DNA from: Sipunculus nudus
Lineage: Eukaryota > Annelida > Sipuncula > Golfingiida > Sipunculidae
NCBI GenBank assembly: GCA_026874595.1
Contig: CM049307.1
Location: forward strand, 74,686,643-74,750,642
Reading direction: 5' to 3'
Length of the DNA: 64,000 nucleotides
Under the pieces are notes generated by a model. The model did not search any database and was not told the DNA's origin. It was given only the letters and a program-made list of their open reading frames with translations. Below, one piece after another: positions 24,133-46,273 of the stretch. Both the position numbers and the translations under genes were made by a program. Within the stretch, counting starts at the first letter, position 1, and each line of letters opens with the position of its first letter.

Positions 24133-24868
24133 ACCTGATTATTACTAGTTGAAACATGTGGAACAAAAATACTTGGCCACTTGTTTTAAGTAGCTTTGGG
24201 GAAACATCACAAAACATCCTCTCAGCTTACAGTTACAGCCATACATCAAATACTGATAACAATAGATTAAAAATCCCTGCCTGACTATTATATATAGTGA
24301 CTAATGACTTAATTGTATATCTCAGGAGTATTTTCATACAAATATATGTGAGGTTCCATGCAAGTGTTACTTAAAAGGCTTGCTGCTGAAATCAAACAAC
24401 TGATATGAAGCTGCCACCTGGTGGCTTAAGCAAATCTTTCAATGTTGGCATGTAATTTAAAATTTTTGTGTGTCCATGAAACATATGTATTTATTGTATA
24501 ATTTGATATATTATAATATTCCAAAGATCTATATATATACTCAACAGTAGCCTCCAACGACGGCGCAACAGGTTTAAGAATTCAGTCACAAAAAAAAGAT
24601 GTTGAGAAGTCCATTCTTATAGGTTAACTTAATAGATGATTATTAATCTATTGATAATGGATGCCTAGTTCTGGGCTTTTAATTATTTAAATTAATATTA
24701 CTTGAAGTTGAGTCCTGTTTTGTGCCATTTCACTGATTACACTGATTTTGATCAATCGGATCAAAGTATATTGATCATATTATGGTTTCATCCAATATTA
24801 GACCCATAATATAAAATTTCATTTAATAATGATACGCTGAATCTCTTTGCTGCTCTACATAATAAATC

Positions 24869-25052
24869 CAGTGAAACCTCGCTGTGTCGAACTCATGTAA
24901 GTCGAATACCCCGCTTACATCAAAGTTACAGACTCGATATTCCGGACAAATCTAGGTAAACTATAACCAAATAAAACCCACTTGTGTCAAACCTTGGATG
25001 TGTCGAAGTTTTCTGAGGGTCCCTTCAACTTTGACACAACAAGGTTTCACTG
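24869..25052. mobile_element. 184-bp pogo/Tigger-like MITE
   Basis: The left end CAGTGAAACCTCGCTGTGTC pairs with the inverted right end CAGTGAAACCTTGTTGTGTC. The interior holds further 'gtcgaa' tracts. A TA follows the right end; the left flank is mutated. The terminal wording CAGTGAAACCTC is common in Tigger/pogo elements. Confidence 0.8.
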
Positions 25053-25498
25053 TATATCAGTTGTGGTTTCCACAGCAAATCACATGAAAGTTCAGTATGG
25101 GCTTGAAAAAATTTTTGTCCATTTAAAATAATGAAGATGGAAATTTGATAAACAGAAAAGCTTAAACAGGTTGGTTCCATAATAAACATAATGGGCCACA
25201 ACTGATACAAATTACAATACTCAATAGTTTTTCTCTGTGTGTAAAATGGTTTCAACACGACAACAGTATCACTATGCACTATCAACTATCATACTTCAAT
25301 TTTCACAGGTGGGCCTTATAATGGGCACATCCCCTTGTTTCAGACCAATTTTAGGTAATTTTATCAACCAAAACGCATATACTTTGTTATCTTGGTGGAA
25401 AAATTATAACTGGTGATTCTGAAAACCCAAAATTCAACAGCCTCAGTACAAAGTGACAATGACATGTCAGTGTCAGCTGGGTTGACAGTTGGTCTTAC

Positions 25499-25676
25499 CT
25501 TTTGCTTTCAAAGGCCCGGAACCAGGAACTCCATTGGGTTTTCTCCAACCTCTCCAATTATTACAAAGACTCTCTGGTTCACTGATCCAAGAACACAGGG
25601 AATCTTCTTCAAATCTGTCGCTGTCTTCGAAGGATAACCGATCCGCGTCAGCCTCCCAATCAAACATAAAATCCAT
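25499..25676 (-). CDS. ZSWIM8: ZSWIM8-like protein, first coding exon (partial gene)
   Basis: First 59 residues plus one base, then a gtaagac donor. It starts MDFMFDWEADADRL and contains SFEDSDRFEEDSLCSWISEP followed by ESLCNNWRGWRK. This block closely matches the N-terminus I know for vertebrate ZSWIM8 (C. elegans EBAX-1, Drosophila Dorado), the substrate receptor of a Cullin-RING E3 ligase that acts in target-directed microRNA degradation and protein quality control. The region contains the BC-box/Cul2-type part; the SWIM zinc finger lies in later exons, which I did not find, so only the N-terminus is present. The chosen ATG has A at -3 and G at +4 and aligns with the family start; an in-frame ATG further upstream (25733) would add 19 residues. 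The gene is divergent from RPS14. Assignment rests on recalled similarity. Confidence 0.85.
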
Positions 25677-26400
25677 TCTTGACAGACCCTGGGCTGATCT
25701 CATACGCCTGTCGAGTCGGGGCCTCGGGACCAAGCGATTTTCGCGACCCGATTTCCACGAGCTTATTCCAGTATGAGATCTATGTGAGCTATGTTGCCAT
25801 CTTTACTATTTGAAAATAAATGTGCAAAACAAAACGGAGCCGAGCGAGCCGAAAATCTGTAGTTTCTGAATAAAATTTTGACGATGTACAGATCTGGTCA
25901 AACCTGCCTACATAACAAAAACACGGGCTCGGTCATCTCCGGGAATAACCGGGATTGGTCGTCCTCTCGTCGAATCTCGTTCAACCGGCCTTGACCTCTA
26001 CATTGTCCACCATAACACAAGCAGGTTCGTGATAATCGAACAGAAAGTTAAATCTGCCACCATCTCCTCCAAAACAAATAATATTACTATTTGACGAAAG
26101 CCTAAAGACACAAGAAATTATGAACTATTGTATGGACCTTGTATTTAATGCCACAACTCAAGAAAGGCTTCGATGTGAGGCTTTAAAGTAGAGGGTTGCC
26201 CAGTATATTTTAGTTTCACGCCTGCGTCAAAATGCTTAGGGATTTTTCCTCGTGTCATAGCAAGTCGGCTGTCACATATTCAAAGCATGACGGAGGAGCT
26301 GATGTACGGTTACTGCCATTTTCATCCTGAAAGCACCGGGTAACGACAAACTTAAAACGCACCTGTGATAAATTGAAAATGAAATCTTGTGACATGGTAG
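25677..26400. promoter_or_regulatory. Divergent CpG-bearing promoter region between ZSWIM8-like and RPS14
   Basis: This is one of the few stretches with clearly raised CpG content (for example around 25700-25760, 25835-25850 and 25920-25995) in an AT- and TpG-rich window. It lies between the start codon of the - strand ZSWIM8-like gene and the expected non-coding first exon of RPS14. A shared bidirectional promoter is inferred. No TATA box or terminal-oligopyrimidine start could be fixed. Confidence 0.5.
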
Positions 26401-27956
26401 CCAAGTAAATTAATAATATAATACTACTATTACTAGTAAAGACTTAGGTAGTATGGGCTATGAACAGATCACTCATTCAGATATATAATGTATTATTTTG
26501 GAACAAAACCAATTTCCCAAGAAATTGTCCATTGTAAACCTCCCACAACTAAGACTCTCCCCAATCTTTCCATTAGTAGGCATTACTGTCCGCTCCATAA
26601 AGCCTTAAGTTGCAATAAAGACACCAAAAGGCGAAACAAATGCTTGTTAAAGTTGTTGCGTGGCAGATAGCAGCCAGATAGAGGACAGGCACATCCTGCT
26701 TACCTTTCAAGAATAGGTGAAAGTTTGGATGCCAGGATGGGTCTTTTGAAAATAAATAAACAGGCTACCCACAAGTGCACAACTGGCCTGGTTCACCTGT
26801 CTGGCAATGTTGATGTCTGCCATAAACAGCGCATGTCAGTGACACTGATTGGCTGATGACCACATTTTAAGGGAATCCTCGTAAACAATTGTGAAGTAAA
26901 TTCTTGACTGACATCATGCAGTCAAATAAATAGTGGTTTACAAAAATGAAAACTGGCCTGTCCCCACTGGTAAACGAAGCTTACCTTCTGATCGACCATT
27001 CAGAGGCACCCTTTAAGAGCTATTTAGGTATGTTCTTATGGTTCTTGACTGGCAAAAGTGATGGAGAAGGCCAGCCTTGGTGACTTGTTTCCAGATAAAA
27101 CAGTAGGGCCATAATAGATATATATACACCATACACCACCCAGGCAACAGTAGCAGTGGCCATGGGTGACCATGCCCACAAGAACTGCTATAAAAACAAA
27201 ACATCTGATGGGGCCTTTTGTGTAGGTCTCTTATATTGCACTTTTACCCTTATATCCTGTACCAAGGCTGTCCAGCAATTCTGAGTTGGTGCATGGGAAT
27301 CCTGGTCAAACAGTGTAGAAACATTGAGAAGACACTGTACACACTTTGCAATGTGACAGTTTTCTTTGCAACTGACATTTAAAGAATAAAGACTAGCAGA
27401 GGAAGATAAGGGACTCTTGAGACAGTCCGTTTTAAAGCATGTTGCCGAGAAATGATAGTCTTGTAATAATAGACATTCCTGTGACAGGTATTGTGGTGTA
27501 CACAAACACTGTACACCCTGCAAAATTGAAATCTGTCTGTATTTGGCCCAGTTATCTCCCTTCCCCTTTTGTGAATTGTGAATCAAGCATATTTTGGTTC
27601 CCATGGTGTCTGTGCTTCATGTCATGACTTATGTGGCAGCTAAGTATACTTTAAAGTGGTTGTGGTATGAAATAACCATCACAAATTTTGCAGGTTTAAT
27701 TAAGCAATTGTGTTATGCACTTAAAATTTTTCAGACCAGCAAGCTCGGATAGGAATTTGCTGTTTTGGAAAAAAAAATAAAAATTCACAAAACACAAATT
27801 TGACTGTTCAGAGACAATAAATAACAGAAAAGAATTATTTAACAGATTATTTTGACTGATGTTTGTTGTGTACCAAAAATTTGGTAATGTATACACAGAA
27901 TTTATAATACTTGTATTGGGATGAGTGATCAGTGTGTTTTACTTACTTTTGCAGGC
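26401..27956 (+). other. Probable RPS14 intron 1 and 5' UTR region
   Basis: There is no recognisable coding sequence. A 138-codon open frame on the - strand (27188-27604) resembles nothing I know and has no exon-like borders. The RPS14 5' UTR exon should lie at or just before the start of this stretch. Confidence 0.5.
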
Positions 27957-37599
<9,643 letters not shown>

Positions 37600-37627
37600 A
37601 TTTCTGTTATATTCATCTGTATGGCTG

Positions 37628-37633
37628 AATAAA
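37628..37633 (+). promoter_or_regulatory. RPS14: RPS14 polyadenylation signal AATAAA
   Basis: A canonical AATAAA lies 29 bp after the stop codon, giving the very short 3' UTR typical of ribosomal protein genes. The cleavage site is probably within the next 15-30 bp. Confidence 0.85.
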
Positions 37634-37639
37634 AATGCC

Positions 37640-40397
37640 TGCCAAGTAAACATGACTTAGTCTTCTATATAACCAGTGTAGAAGTGGCATTGTCAGGAAT
37701 GACTGCTGAGTGGACATCTATTGTTAATGCTAGGTTTTCCTTTATAAAAACCCTACGACACCCTACTTCTGGCAAGGAAGGTTCAATTCTAAAGTTTTAA
37801 AATGACTAGTTGGTTTTCCAGTTGGAATTGATTTTACAAGTAATTAGCAAAAGATTTATACTCAACCCCCCACCCCATTCTCATTCACACCAACTTAAAT
37901 TTTGAGTTACTTGGAAGTCCATGAATTTGCCTGCATTTCCACAACTCTTAAAATCTGCCATAGAACCTTGTCAGGAGAATTTATCAAATTTACCTCAATT
38001 ACTTTACACTTCATATTCTCTACATCACATATAAATGCTCTTCACTGAATTGTATATGTTCAGTATAAATTATTAATATAAACCTAAGCTTACTTGAAGT
38101 CTTCTATGGGTGACAAATTTCATTTAAATTTAAAAGCCATTTGTGTGTTTATTAGATTAGTCCAATACACCAGTATTAATCTGTATATCTGAAGGGTATT
38201 TTTGGTGTATCAGATGCAGTATTATGATAAAGTGGATGCCCCATTTGAGGTTAAAAACAAAGAGCTCTGATGTCACAGTCAAGTTTATTCAGATTTGAAC
38301 ATGAAAATGGTATCAAAATATTCTTAGCATGAAATGAACCTTTTTAAACAGATTTGGCGATTCATTAATATAAACCATATGAAGTAAACAAATTGTACTT
38401 TATCACATGCAGAGGAAATGCCTTCCAGGAGATGTCATCCCGTTTAGGCAGACAGCCCTGTTTTACAGGTCATAATCTCCAGTCTTGAGATACACAAAGT
38501 AAGATGAAACAAATGTGAAGGATTATTGGAAGTAACCACATAATAGGGATCAGTTTACATCAGATTTAGGGTATAATGTATTTTATGCAAGCAGCCTGGT
38601 GTAAATGTCTGCTGTGCTAATTTTTACCCCCATCACAACTGGTTTGGCAAGGATTTTGTAGCAAACTCGCCAGCCAATATATATATACACTGTACATTCA
38701 GTGTAGTTCTCAAGAAGAATAAGTACCTACAGGTTTGTCCAGTACCCTATCACATGCTTATGAATGGCCTCGGTGATTCTCATATGACCCCCAGTCCTCT
38801 GCAAGAAGCTGGAGTCATTTAATTCAAAATGGAAGATTCTAAAGACCATTCGCAGTTTAGTTTCCCTGTAGACATTATATGTTACTTGGTGTTGTGGGAA
38901 ATGTAAACTTTACAGATACGGACAAGAGACCTGTTGGTCTTATACTGACAGTTGGAAATATTGCATGATATGGGACAATAATGAAACAAAAGATACTGAA
39001 AAAGAACAAAAATCAGCATTGATATAAAATAGATCATTATTATGTCCATAGCCCTGCATCAAGTGTACCCCACTGAAGAAACAGATTTCTGCCACTCTTC
39101 TGAGGGCTTAGAATAAAAAAAGTAAGATTCAGTAATCATAATAAAAGAACTAAGTCTAGACATTTTCTGACTTTGCAAAGGATAAGTGAACACAGGGCTC
39201 TAAAGTTCACTGGGTACCATATTGTGATTGACAGGTTGAGTCATGAAATAAAACTGAAAATACTATGTCAGATGGAGTCTCAACACAGGTGAGGCCATCT
39301 ATAGCTTGCATCTGCTTACAATTAAGTTACAACCATTCCTGAGATATTTGCTGTCAGTATTACAGTATTTATGTGTTCACATGAAATCTTAAAAAGTTTA
39401 TTTGACAGAATTTTAAAAATAAGCAATCTGTATCCTTACACGATCAGTTTTGATTGCTCTGCAGAACTGATTTTGATAATATGACAGCAAGTGTCAACTA
39501 TTTCTGGCATATTAAGGAAATGTGGAAAAATCTTCAGATCGCAGAAAGTAGGTGAACGTGATGTCACATGCAGCTCAAAATGACCAAGCAGCCAACTTAT
39601 CAAAAATCCTCTTCCTCAAAGGATTGTTGACTTATAAGTATGACATGAAAGGCAAAATTTTAATTCTTTATGACTTCTCTTAGCAAAAAAGTAAAAAGAC
39701 CCTTTCAGCCTGCATAAAAACTAGGTCAGCATTGGCAATGCCACCAAAAGCTTGTTGTATATTAATCAAATTAAAATTATCAATATTTCTTCAAAGTTAA
39801 ATGATGGCTGCTGCAGCAGCTGTTGAGGTATTTGGTAAGACAGCAGATGCTGCACCATGGCAGTCCCATCAAGTCACATGATATGTCTCCAAAATTTGGT
39901 TATGATGGGTGGAGGGAATTGTTAGTTACTTATTTTTTAACAAATTTTGCATGTACCAGGCATGTGCACATGAAATCCTAAATATTTACAGTCAAATTTT
40001 AGAAAGACATGAAAACATTTTGAATATGATTCATAATCATTTTATTTCCCCTTGCTCTGTGGCAATGGTGCCAATTATTTGAAAGCCTCGGTGGTCATAT
40101 GCACCCCCATATCTGGAGGATAGATCACTTTGGATCACAGATTGTAGTTGAATGCAGGTGGCACCACCTGCTTATAATAATCAAATAACAGTAATGTGAT
40201 AAATACATCTGGTCATTTGGTCAGCTGTAGGATCCCTAAAAAATCTGATGAGACTTGGAAATAATCATGAAATTTCAAGATTCAATTTGTGAGGAGCTTA
40301 TTTGAAAAAAAAGTAACTTAATTCATCCTCATTTGGTCTTTCTTCCCATAGGATAAAGTTATCATGATATGAAAGCTAAGTGTTAACAGTTTCTAAA
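37640..40397. other. Non-coding stretch 3' of RPS14
   Basis: AT-rich with no recognised gene. A short 'aggtggcaccacct' palindrome near 40157 suggests a decayed relative of the tandem-repeat elements. Confidence 0.5.
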
Positions 40398-41485
40398 CTA
40401 GATATTTCTTGGCACCGCAGGTGCCATGGTATCCCCAGACAATCCCCCTTCCCCCCTTTAAGAATAGGCCCCCCATCTTCAGCTGCATTTACTGACACTT
40501 TGGAAGCGACTATGGTTTCTTCTATCTATCAACTTGAGAAACAATATTTTTCACAAAATATGTGGGCCAATACTGTGAATCACTCTTGAGAAAGAGCATT
40601 ATTTTAGGAAAAGGGAAAGTAGATGGCGCCACCTGTCTGGTTTATGAGAAAATTTTTCCAAGATGGATAGACATGCCAAATTAAAGAACTATACTTTGAA
40701 TTACTCCAGAGATATGAGCAAATTTCACCTAAAGCACATGTACAGATGGATGCCACGCCAAAACAATTGCAGATGGTGCCACCAGTCTTGAGTACAAGAT
40801 TGGGGAGTCCAAGATCTATAGTAAAAAGCACAATTTCAGGCCAAAAGGGCAATTAACACCTCAGAAAAGAGCATTAATTTATTTGACAAAAACAGGAAGG
40901 TAGGTGGCACCACCTGTCTGGTTACAAAAAAAAAAACTTTCCAAGGTGGATGGACATGCCAAATTTCAGACTAATACCTTGCACCACTCTGGAGATATGA
41001 CCAATTTCCACTGAAAGCAAACATGGAATGGACGCCACACACTTGGGATTACAGATAGTGCCACCAGTCTTGAATACAAGGTATCCAAGATCATTAGACA
41101 TGTACAATTTCAGCCCAATCTGTTTATTAGTTTTAGACTTATAATACTCAGTACTGTCAAGTGGCAATGATGTGTAATTAAAAGGCCTGAAAACAAGAAA
41201 AGGACAGAAGGTGGCACCACACTATCCAAGATCTTTGGTCAAGTTTTATTTTTGGATCAATCCATGCAAGATTTATTAAGATATTTAAGAATTTGTGTGT
41301 TTTTCCCAAAAAATGGACCTATTCAAGGTCAAGGTCACTCTCCCAATAAAGCCCATTTTAAAAAGGCTTCGTCCCCTCATCTATATCTATGCACATCAAG
41401 TTTGGTAAAGAAACTCAGCAAAAATGTTCACTAAAGCTGCTGCATGCAGGGTGAAAATCATGTTAGTCCCACGATAAATGTCTGT
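40398..41485 (-). mobile_element. Family B Helitron-like element, copy B2 (decayed 5' end)
   Basis: The 3' end at the left is nearly identical to B1: CTAG, then the hairpin GGCACC-GCA-GGTGCC on the + strand. The interior has ~300-bp units with GGTGGC(A/G)CCACC. The 5' end near 41440-41485 keeps a mutated 'gcagggtgaaaatcatgtta' in place of the CGG run and ATAGTATCC. The right border is approximate. Confidence 0.65.
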
Positions 41486-41515
41486 AAATTGTTGTGATGT
41501 TTCAGCACTGGTTTT

Positions 41516-44500
41516 TTAGCTCAGCTGACTATAAGTCATCTGAGCTATAGTCGTGGTCCATTGTCCGTCGTCCGTCTGTCTGTCCGTCCGTAGATGTGGC
41601 ACGTTTCGAAACCGTAAGACCTAGGAATCCAAAATTTGGCATAATGTTAGATGTCCCCAAGATCTCCTACCAAGCAGAAAACTGGGTCTTTGCGACTTCG
41701 TTCCTTTGAGAAATTAAGGAAAAACCTCAATTTTTTATTAAAAACCTATTTTTACACTTCACGACTGCCTAATATCAAAACCACTTATTTGATTGTCCTT
41801 ATATGTACCATAAATAATCCTCTATATAGTTCCTATGTACATGTCAGAAATAAGGTCTGTATTATATAATTTAAAAAAGTTATGGGCCCAAACATAATGC
41901 ATTTTGTAAATAAACAGGAAAGAAATTTGATCACTTAACACAAAACTTGTTAAAGATAAGCACTTTTTTTCCAGTAATATAACTTTTATTATTCAAAATT
42001 AAATTGTATACCCAAAATTAGAACAAAATCTTTTAAATTTTTAAAAATATTAGCAAAAATAAATAATTGGTACTGGTACCTTAAATTTTGCCCAACTTTG
42101 ACCATGACACGTTTTTTTTCCTGTAACTGCTGTTGATTTCATTTTCAAAGCATGTTTTTGTTAGCATTTCAACTGTTAACATCAAAAATTTGAAACCAGT
42201 TGATCAAAAACTGTAGATTTTATTCAAGTTTCCAAGCACTACGTCACATATTGTTTACATCAAGCTAGTGTTATGCAGTTTGCTAGAGCTCAGCTCCCCA
42301 GCTTCAGCTCTTAGTTCCTTAAATTTGGCATACAGTTAGATGTCTCCGAAATTCCCTACAATGCCAAGAATTTGGTCACTAGGACTTAATTCCTTCAAGA
42401 TATTAATGAAAACTTCATTTTTCCCTTAAAAACCCATTGTCACACTTCAGGACTGCCTAATATTAAAACCACTGATCTGACTTTGATCATATATAATTTA
42501 CATATTTTTTCTATACATTCGCTATGCACATGCCAGAAATGATGTCAGTATTGTGTAATTGTTTTAAGTTATGGGCCCAAACATAATGGACTTTGAAAAA
42601 AATCAGGAAAAATATTTACTCGTGTTACATGAAAATTATTGAAAATAGAGAGTTTTTTTCAAGTATATAACTTTGTTTAATCAAGATTCAATTGTATACC
42701 AAAAATTAGATCTGTATTTTGTAAATTTATAAGTTATTAGCATAAACATAAAATCAGTACCTTTAATTTTACCCAACTTTGACCAAGGCATGTTTTTTTC
42801 CTGTGGGTACTGTTGATTTAATTTTCACAGCATGTTAACATAAGTATTTTATTTGTTTAAATCTGAAATTTGAAAATAAAAGGTTGAAAATTAGGCTAGT
42901 TATTGAATTTTGTCTTGAGGTTCTGTTGTAGTCACTTGCTTTGTTCCAGATGCAGGTAGGCCACTCCGGGTCACTAGAAGTCAGCTATGCCAGGGTTTCT
43001 GATCTGTTACAGTCACTGGGGGAGATCCCCTGATGTGACAGGTGTACAATTGTTCTCATATCACACCCTCTCCCCCCCAATGAATATATAAATATACATT
43101 TGTATACATGATGTGGTGTTATATGACAAGATTGAGATTTATGATGATGCAATTTAGAATTATGAATCAACATTTATATTCAGAAATATGTTATATTGGA
43201 AATGTATACAAATTGAACTTAAAATAAAAAAATGAGGATCTAATAGAAACATGTGTTCATTATTTTCGAGCCTCAGCAGAATTGGAGATCAGGCTTTGTT
43301 TGCCCTGAATGTATATGCAAAAGTGTTGTTAATCCCACCCCCCCCCCCCCCACCCCCCCACCCCGGATGTTATTGATCCTTTTCACCTCACTGTCACCTT
43401 TGCACTGGGACATTAGTTATTATTGTAAATATGTACAATTTTTTTAATTTGAAAAATAATTGGATTAGAAAAAATTAAGATTTAATTTAAACATATTGCC
43501 TCAGGAGAATGGAACAAAAGTGATCAGCTCTGTCTGTCCATATCTCTCGATTATCATTAAATATATATATTAATTATGAAATTTTTCCTTTAAGCACTGT
43601 TGAAGTAACTTTTATATGCTGTATGTGTATGGATTTAAGCTATTAAAGTCTGAAATTTGAAAGCAACTTATGTATTCAGATGTGTAATATTGCAGATGAA
43701 AAACTTTAAAATATTAAAATATATTATCAGCTTTGTTTGTCTAACAGTCTGTCTGTCCTTTTTTAAATATTATGTAATTGTGAATGTACTATTTAATCCT
43801 GTAAGTATTGTTGAATTAAGTAGAAATCCTATATGTATATACTCTATATTAATACAGAGATGTTGTAACGCCCATCATTCCAGCCCTCCCCCCCCCCACC
43901 CCCACCACCAAGTCCTTGCATCTCGGGACTGGGGACATCAGTTATATTTCAACTGTATACATTTTATAAAATAAAAAATACATATATTTAATAATATATA
44001 TTATGTAAAATAGATCCAATTGAGCAAATGTATAACTACTGAACTGTCAACAATTTGTCAAAAAGCAAGCCAGTGATCATGGTAATAATATACATCTTAT
44101 GTTCACAAACTGCTCACATGCTTCAATTTTGACATTAGAGAATGCATGGTTTGGTCACAAAATATTATTTGCCACAATTTCCTCTTAGACTTGATCTCCA
44201 TTTGATATTAGTTTTTATTTTTACCTTCAAAGTCAACTTCAGCTGAGCACAGTGACCCATAATTATAGCACAATGTCTTGAATGTTTACATCAAGTCATT
44301 GGTTAACAGTGTTCTAGGCTGTTACATAACACCTTCACTCCTTGCCTACTGCTTCTGTGAGTGTCTGGGTCAGGCTGGGTCAGGCAGTAATTACCAGAGA
44401 GCCTTTCTCCTCTCTCTCTTTCCCTTTCCCTCTTTCTCTGGCAGTGTAGCTCTCTTTCTCTCTCTCTTTCTCTCTCTCACCCCTGTGCCTCCCTTCCTCC

Positions 44501-45934
44501 CTCCACCCCATTCTGTCGACAGGTACTATAAACCTGATTTATTAGATATATATGTTGATGCAATTAAGAAATGTGAATCAACTGAAATATTCACATATAT
44601 ATGTTATACTCTAAATGCATAGTTACATTTTTGAACCTGGAAAAAAAATTATTTTATAAAAAAAGGAATTTATGTAAAACTTGTTCATAATTTCCTGGCT
44701 CAGAAGAATGGGAATTAAAATGATTTGCTTTGTTTCTCTAGCTTTCTGCCTGTTTTAAATATTTAATAATATTGAATAAACTTTTTTTCCCTGTAAGCAC
44801 TGATTAATTAAATTTCATATCCTGTACCTATATGCAAGGGTATTGTAACTCCCACCATCCCCTTCCCCCACCCCACTAAGTCCTTGCTCCTTGGCACTGT
44901 GAACAATAGTTCTATTGCTATAGCATAAAATTTAATAATTTGAAGAAAATATATACAGAGAGACAGAGGTATTGTAACTCCCATCACAACCCACCCCCCC
45001 CCCCCCCCATCAAGTCCTTCCGCTGGTGGAGTGGGGACTTTATAGCAACTGTATACATATCATAAAATAGAAAAAAAAGTTTATTAAAATAATTGGATCT
45101 CATTAGACAAATGTGTTGGTCAGATCTTAAAATATTATTTGCAACAATTTCTTCCATAATATCAACCAACCATGGCCTAGATTACCTCTTTCTCTCAGAC
45201 TTTATCTACATTTCATAATATTTTAGATTTTAACCTTCCAGGTGTTTAAGTACTGTTGAATGCTCCATCCCTCTCTCTCTATCTCCTTTTTTCTCTACAT
45301 CCAACCCTCCTTGCTGCCCACACTGTTTCCTTCTCCGAACCCCATCCCAATGTCAGCCTCAGTAAACGAGAACAAGATGAATCAGATATATTCATATTTT
45401 TATATATTGTATAACTATTTGTTACCTATGTACATGCCAGAAATTATGTCAATATTGTGTAATATGCAGACATGGTGGGCATATATATAATGTACCTTGT
45501 CAAGACCTAAGAGATATCATGTCATACAGTCACAATTCATAAATCCCCTCTTCAGCATAGTTAATCCTAACATTATATCTGTCAAATTAATCTTGCGGAC
45601 TTCCATACACTATAGATCCTTCAACAAATAGCCTTATCATCATTCTACCACTGCTTGGTGTACTGTCATTGCATTCATATTTGCTCAAATATATCCCTAT
45701 TTTCAACAGCTTCCAAATAAATAAAAAATAAACCACTATATTTACTCCATATTAATCCACCAGTCAGGTTATTTCATACATCATTTACTCACATATTACA
45801 TTATATTCCTTTATAATAGCCTAACATGTCCAAAATATTCATAAGGTTTGTCGACAAAATATAGTATCACAATGGTGATACATTTATAGTCCAATCATGA
45901 TCAGCTGAGCGCCGTGACCCATGGGTCCCTTGTT
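41516..45934 (+). mobile_element. Family A Helentron-like element, copy A4
   Basis: The 5' end is TTAGCTCAGCTGACTATAAG with a CCGT/CTGT microsatellite (41562-41592). The 3' end has TCAGCTGAGCGCCGTGACCC and ATGGGTCCCTTGT. Two ~690-bp core units begin near 41648 and 42338. The right half has several partly repeated blocks, each with a poly-C tract (43338, 43887, 44870, 44995). It holds the empty site for the C1 insertion. No conserved protein frame. Confidence 0.83.
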
Positions 45935-46273
45935 TTAGATATTTGGCAACAGATTTGCACTGTATGCAAACATGTGAAATAGTTATATCAACAAACTGTA
46001 AAGTAAAACTGAATATGTAAATTCCTAAATTTATGAAAATTTGTAATAGGTTTAATTTATACAGCTGAGAAAACATCAATTTTGAAAACAATTTAATTTA
46101 TAATCAGTTAGTTCCCCTTGCTATGCAAGACATCATTGCTGCCCCTGATGTGCAACCCAGTGTCCACATTTTCTCACTTATTTGTGGAAAAGTGAAAAAG
46201 ACACCGAGTTGTTTAACACAGTTGGTGCCACCTGCAGGTGATAATCATATATCTGTTATGTGATAAATATGTA

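Larger units (their letters stand above)
23074..25498. other. Non-coding stretch downstream of the ZSWIM8-like exon
   Basis: This is the start of the ZSWIM8-like first intron on the - strand. It contains an (AT)n run and a small TIR element; no second ZSWIM8 exon was recognised. Confidence 0.5.

Noticed and set aside
27188-27604. 138-residue - strand frame between ZSWIM8-like and RPS14
   Set aside because: No recognisable domain; it lies in the probable RPS14 first intron.
39800-39880. Alanine-rich start 'atggctgctgcagcagctg' with a gtaaga after it
   Set aside because: Short, no second exon, and GCAGCTGC repetition alone can explain it.
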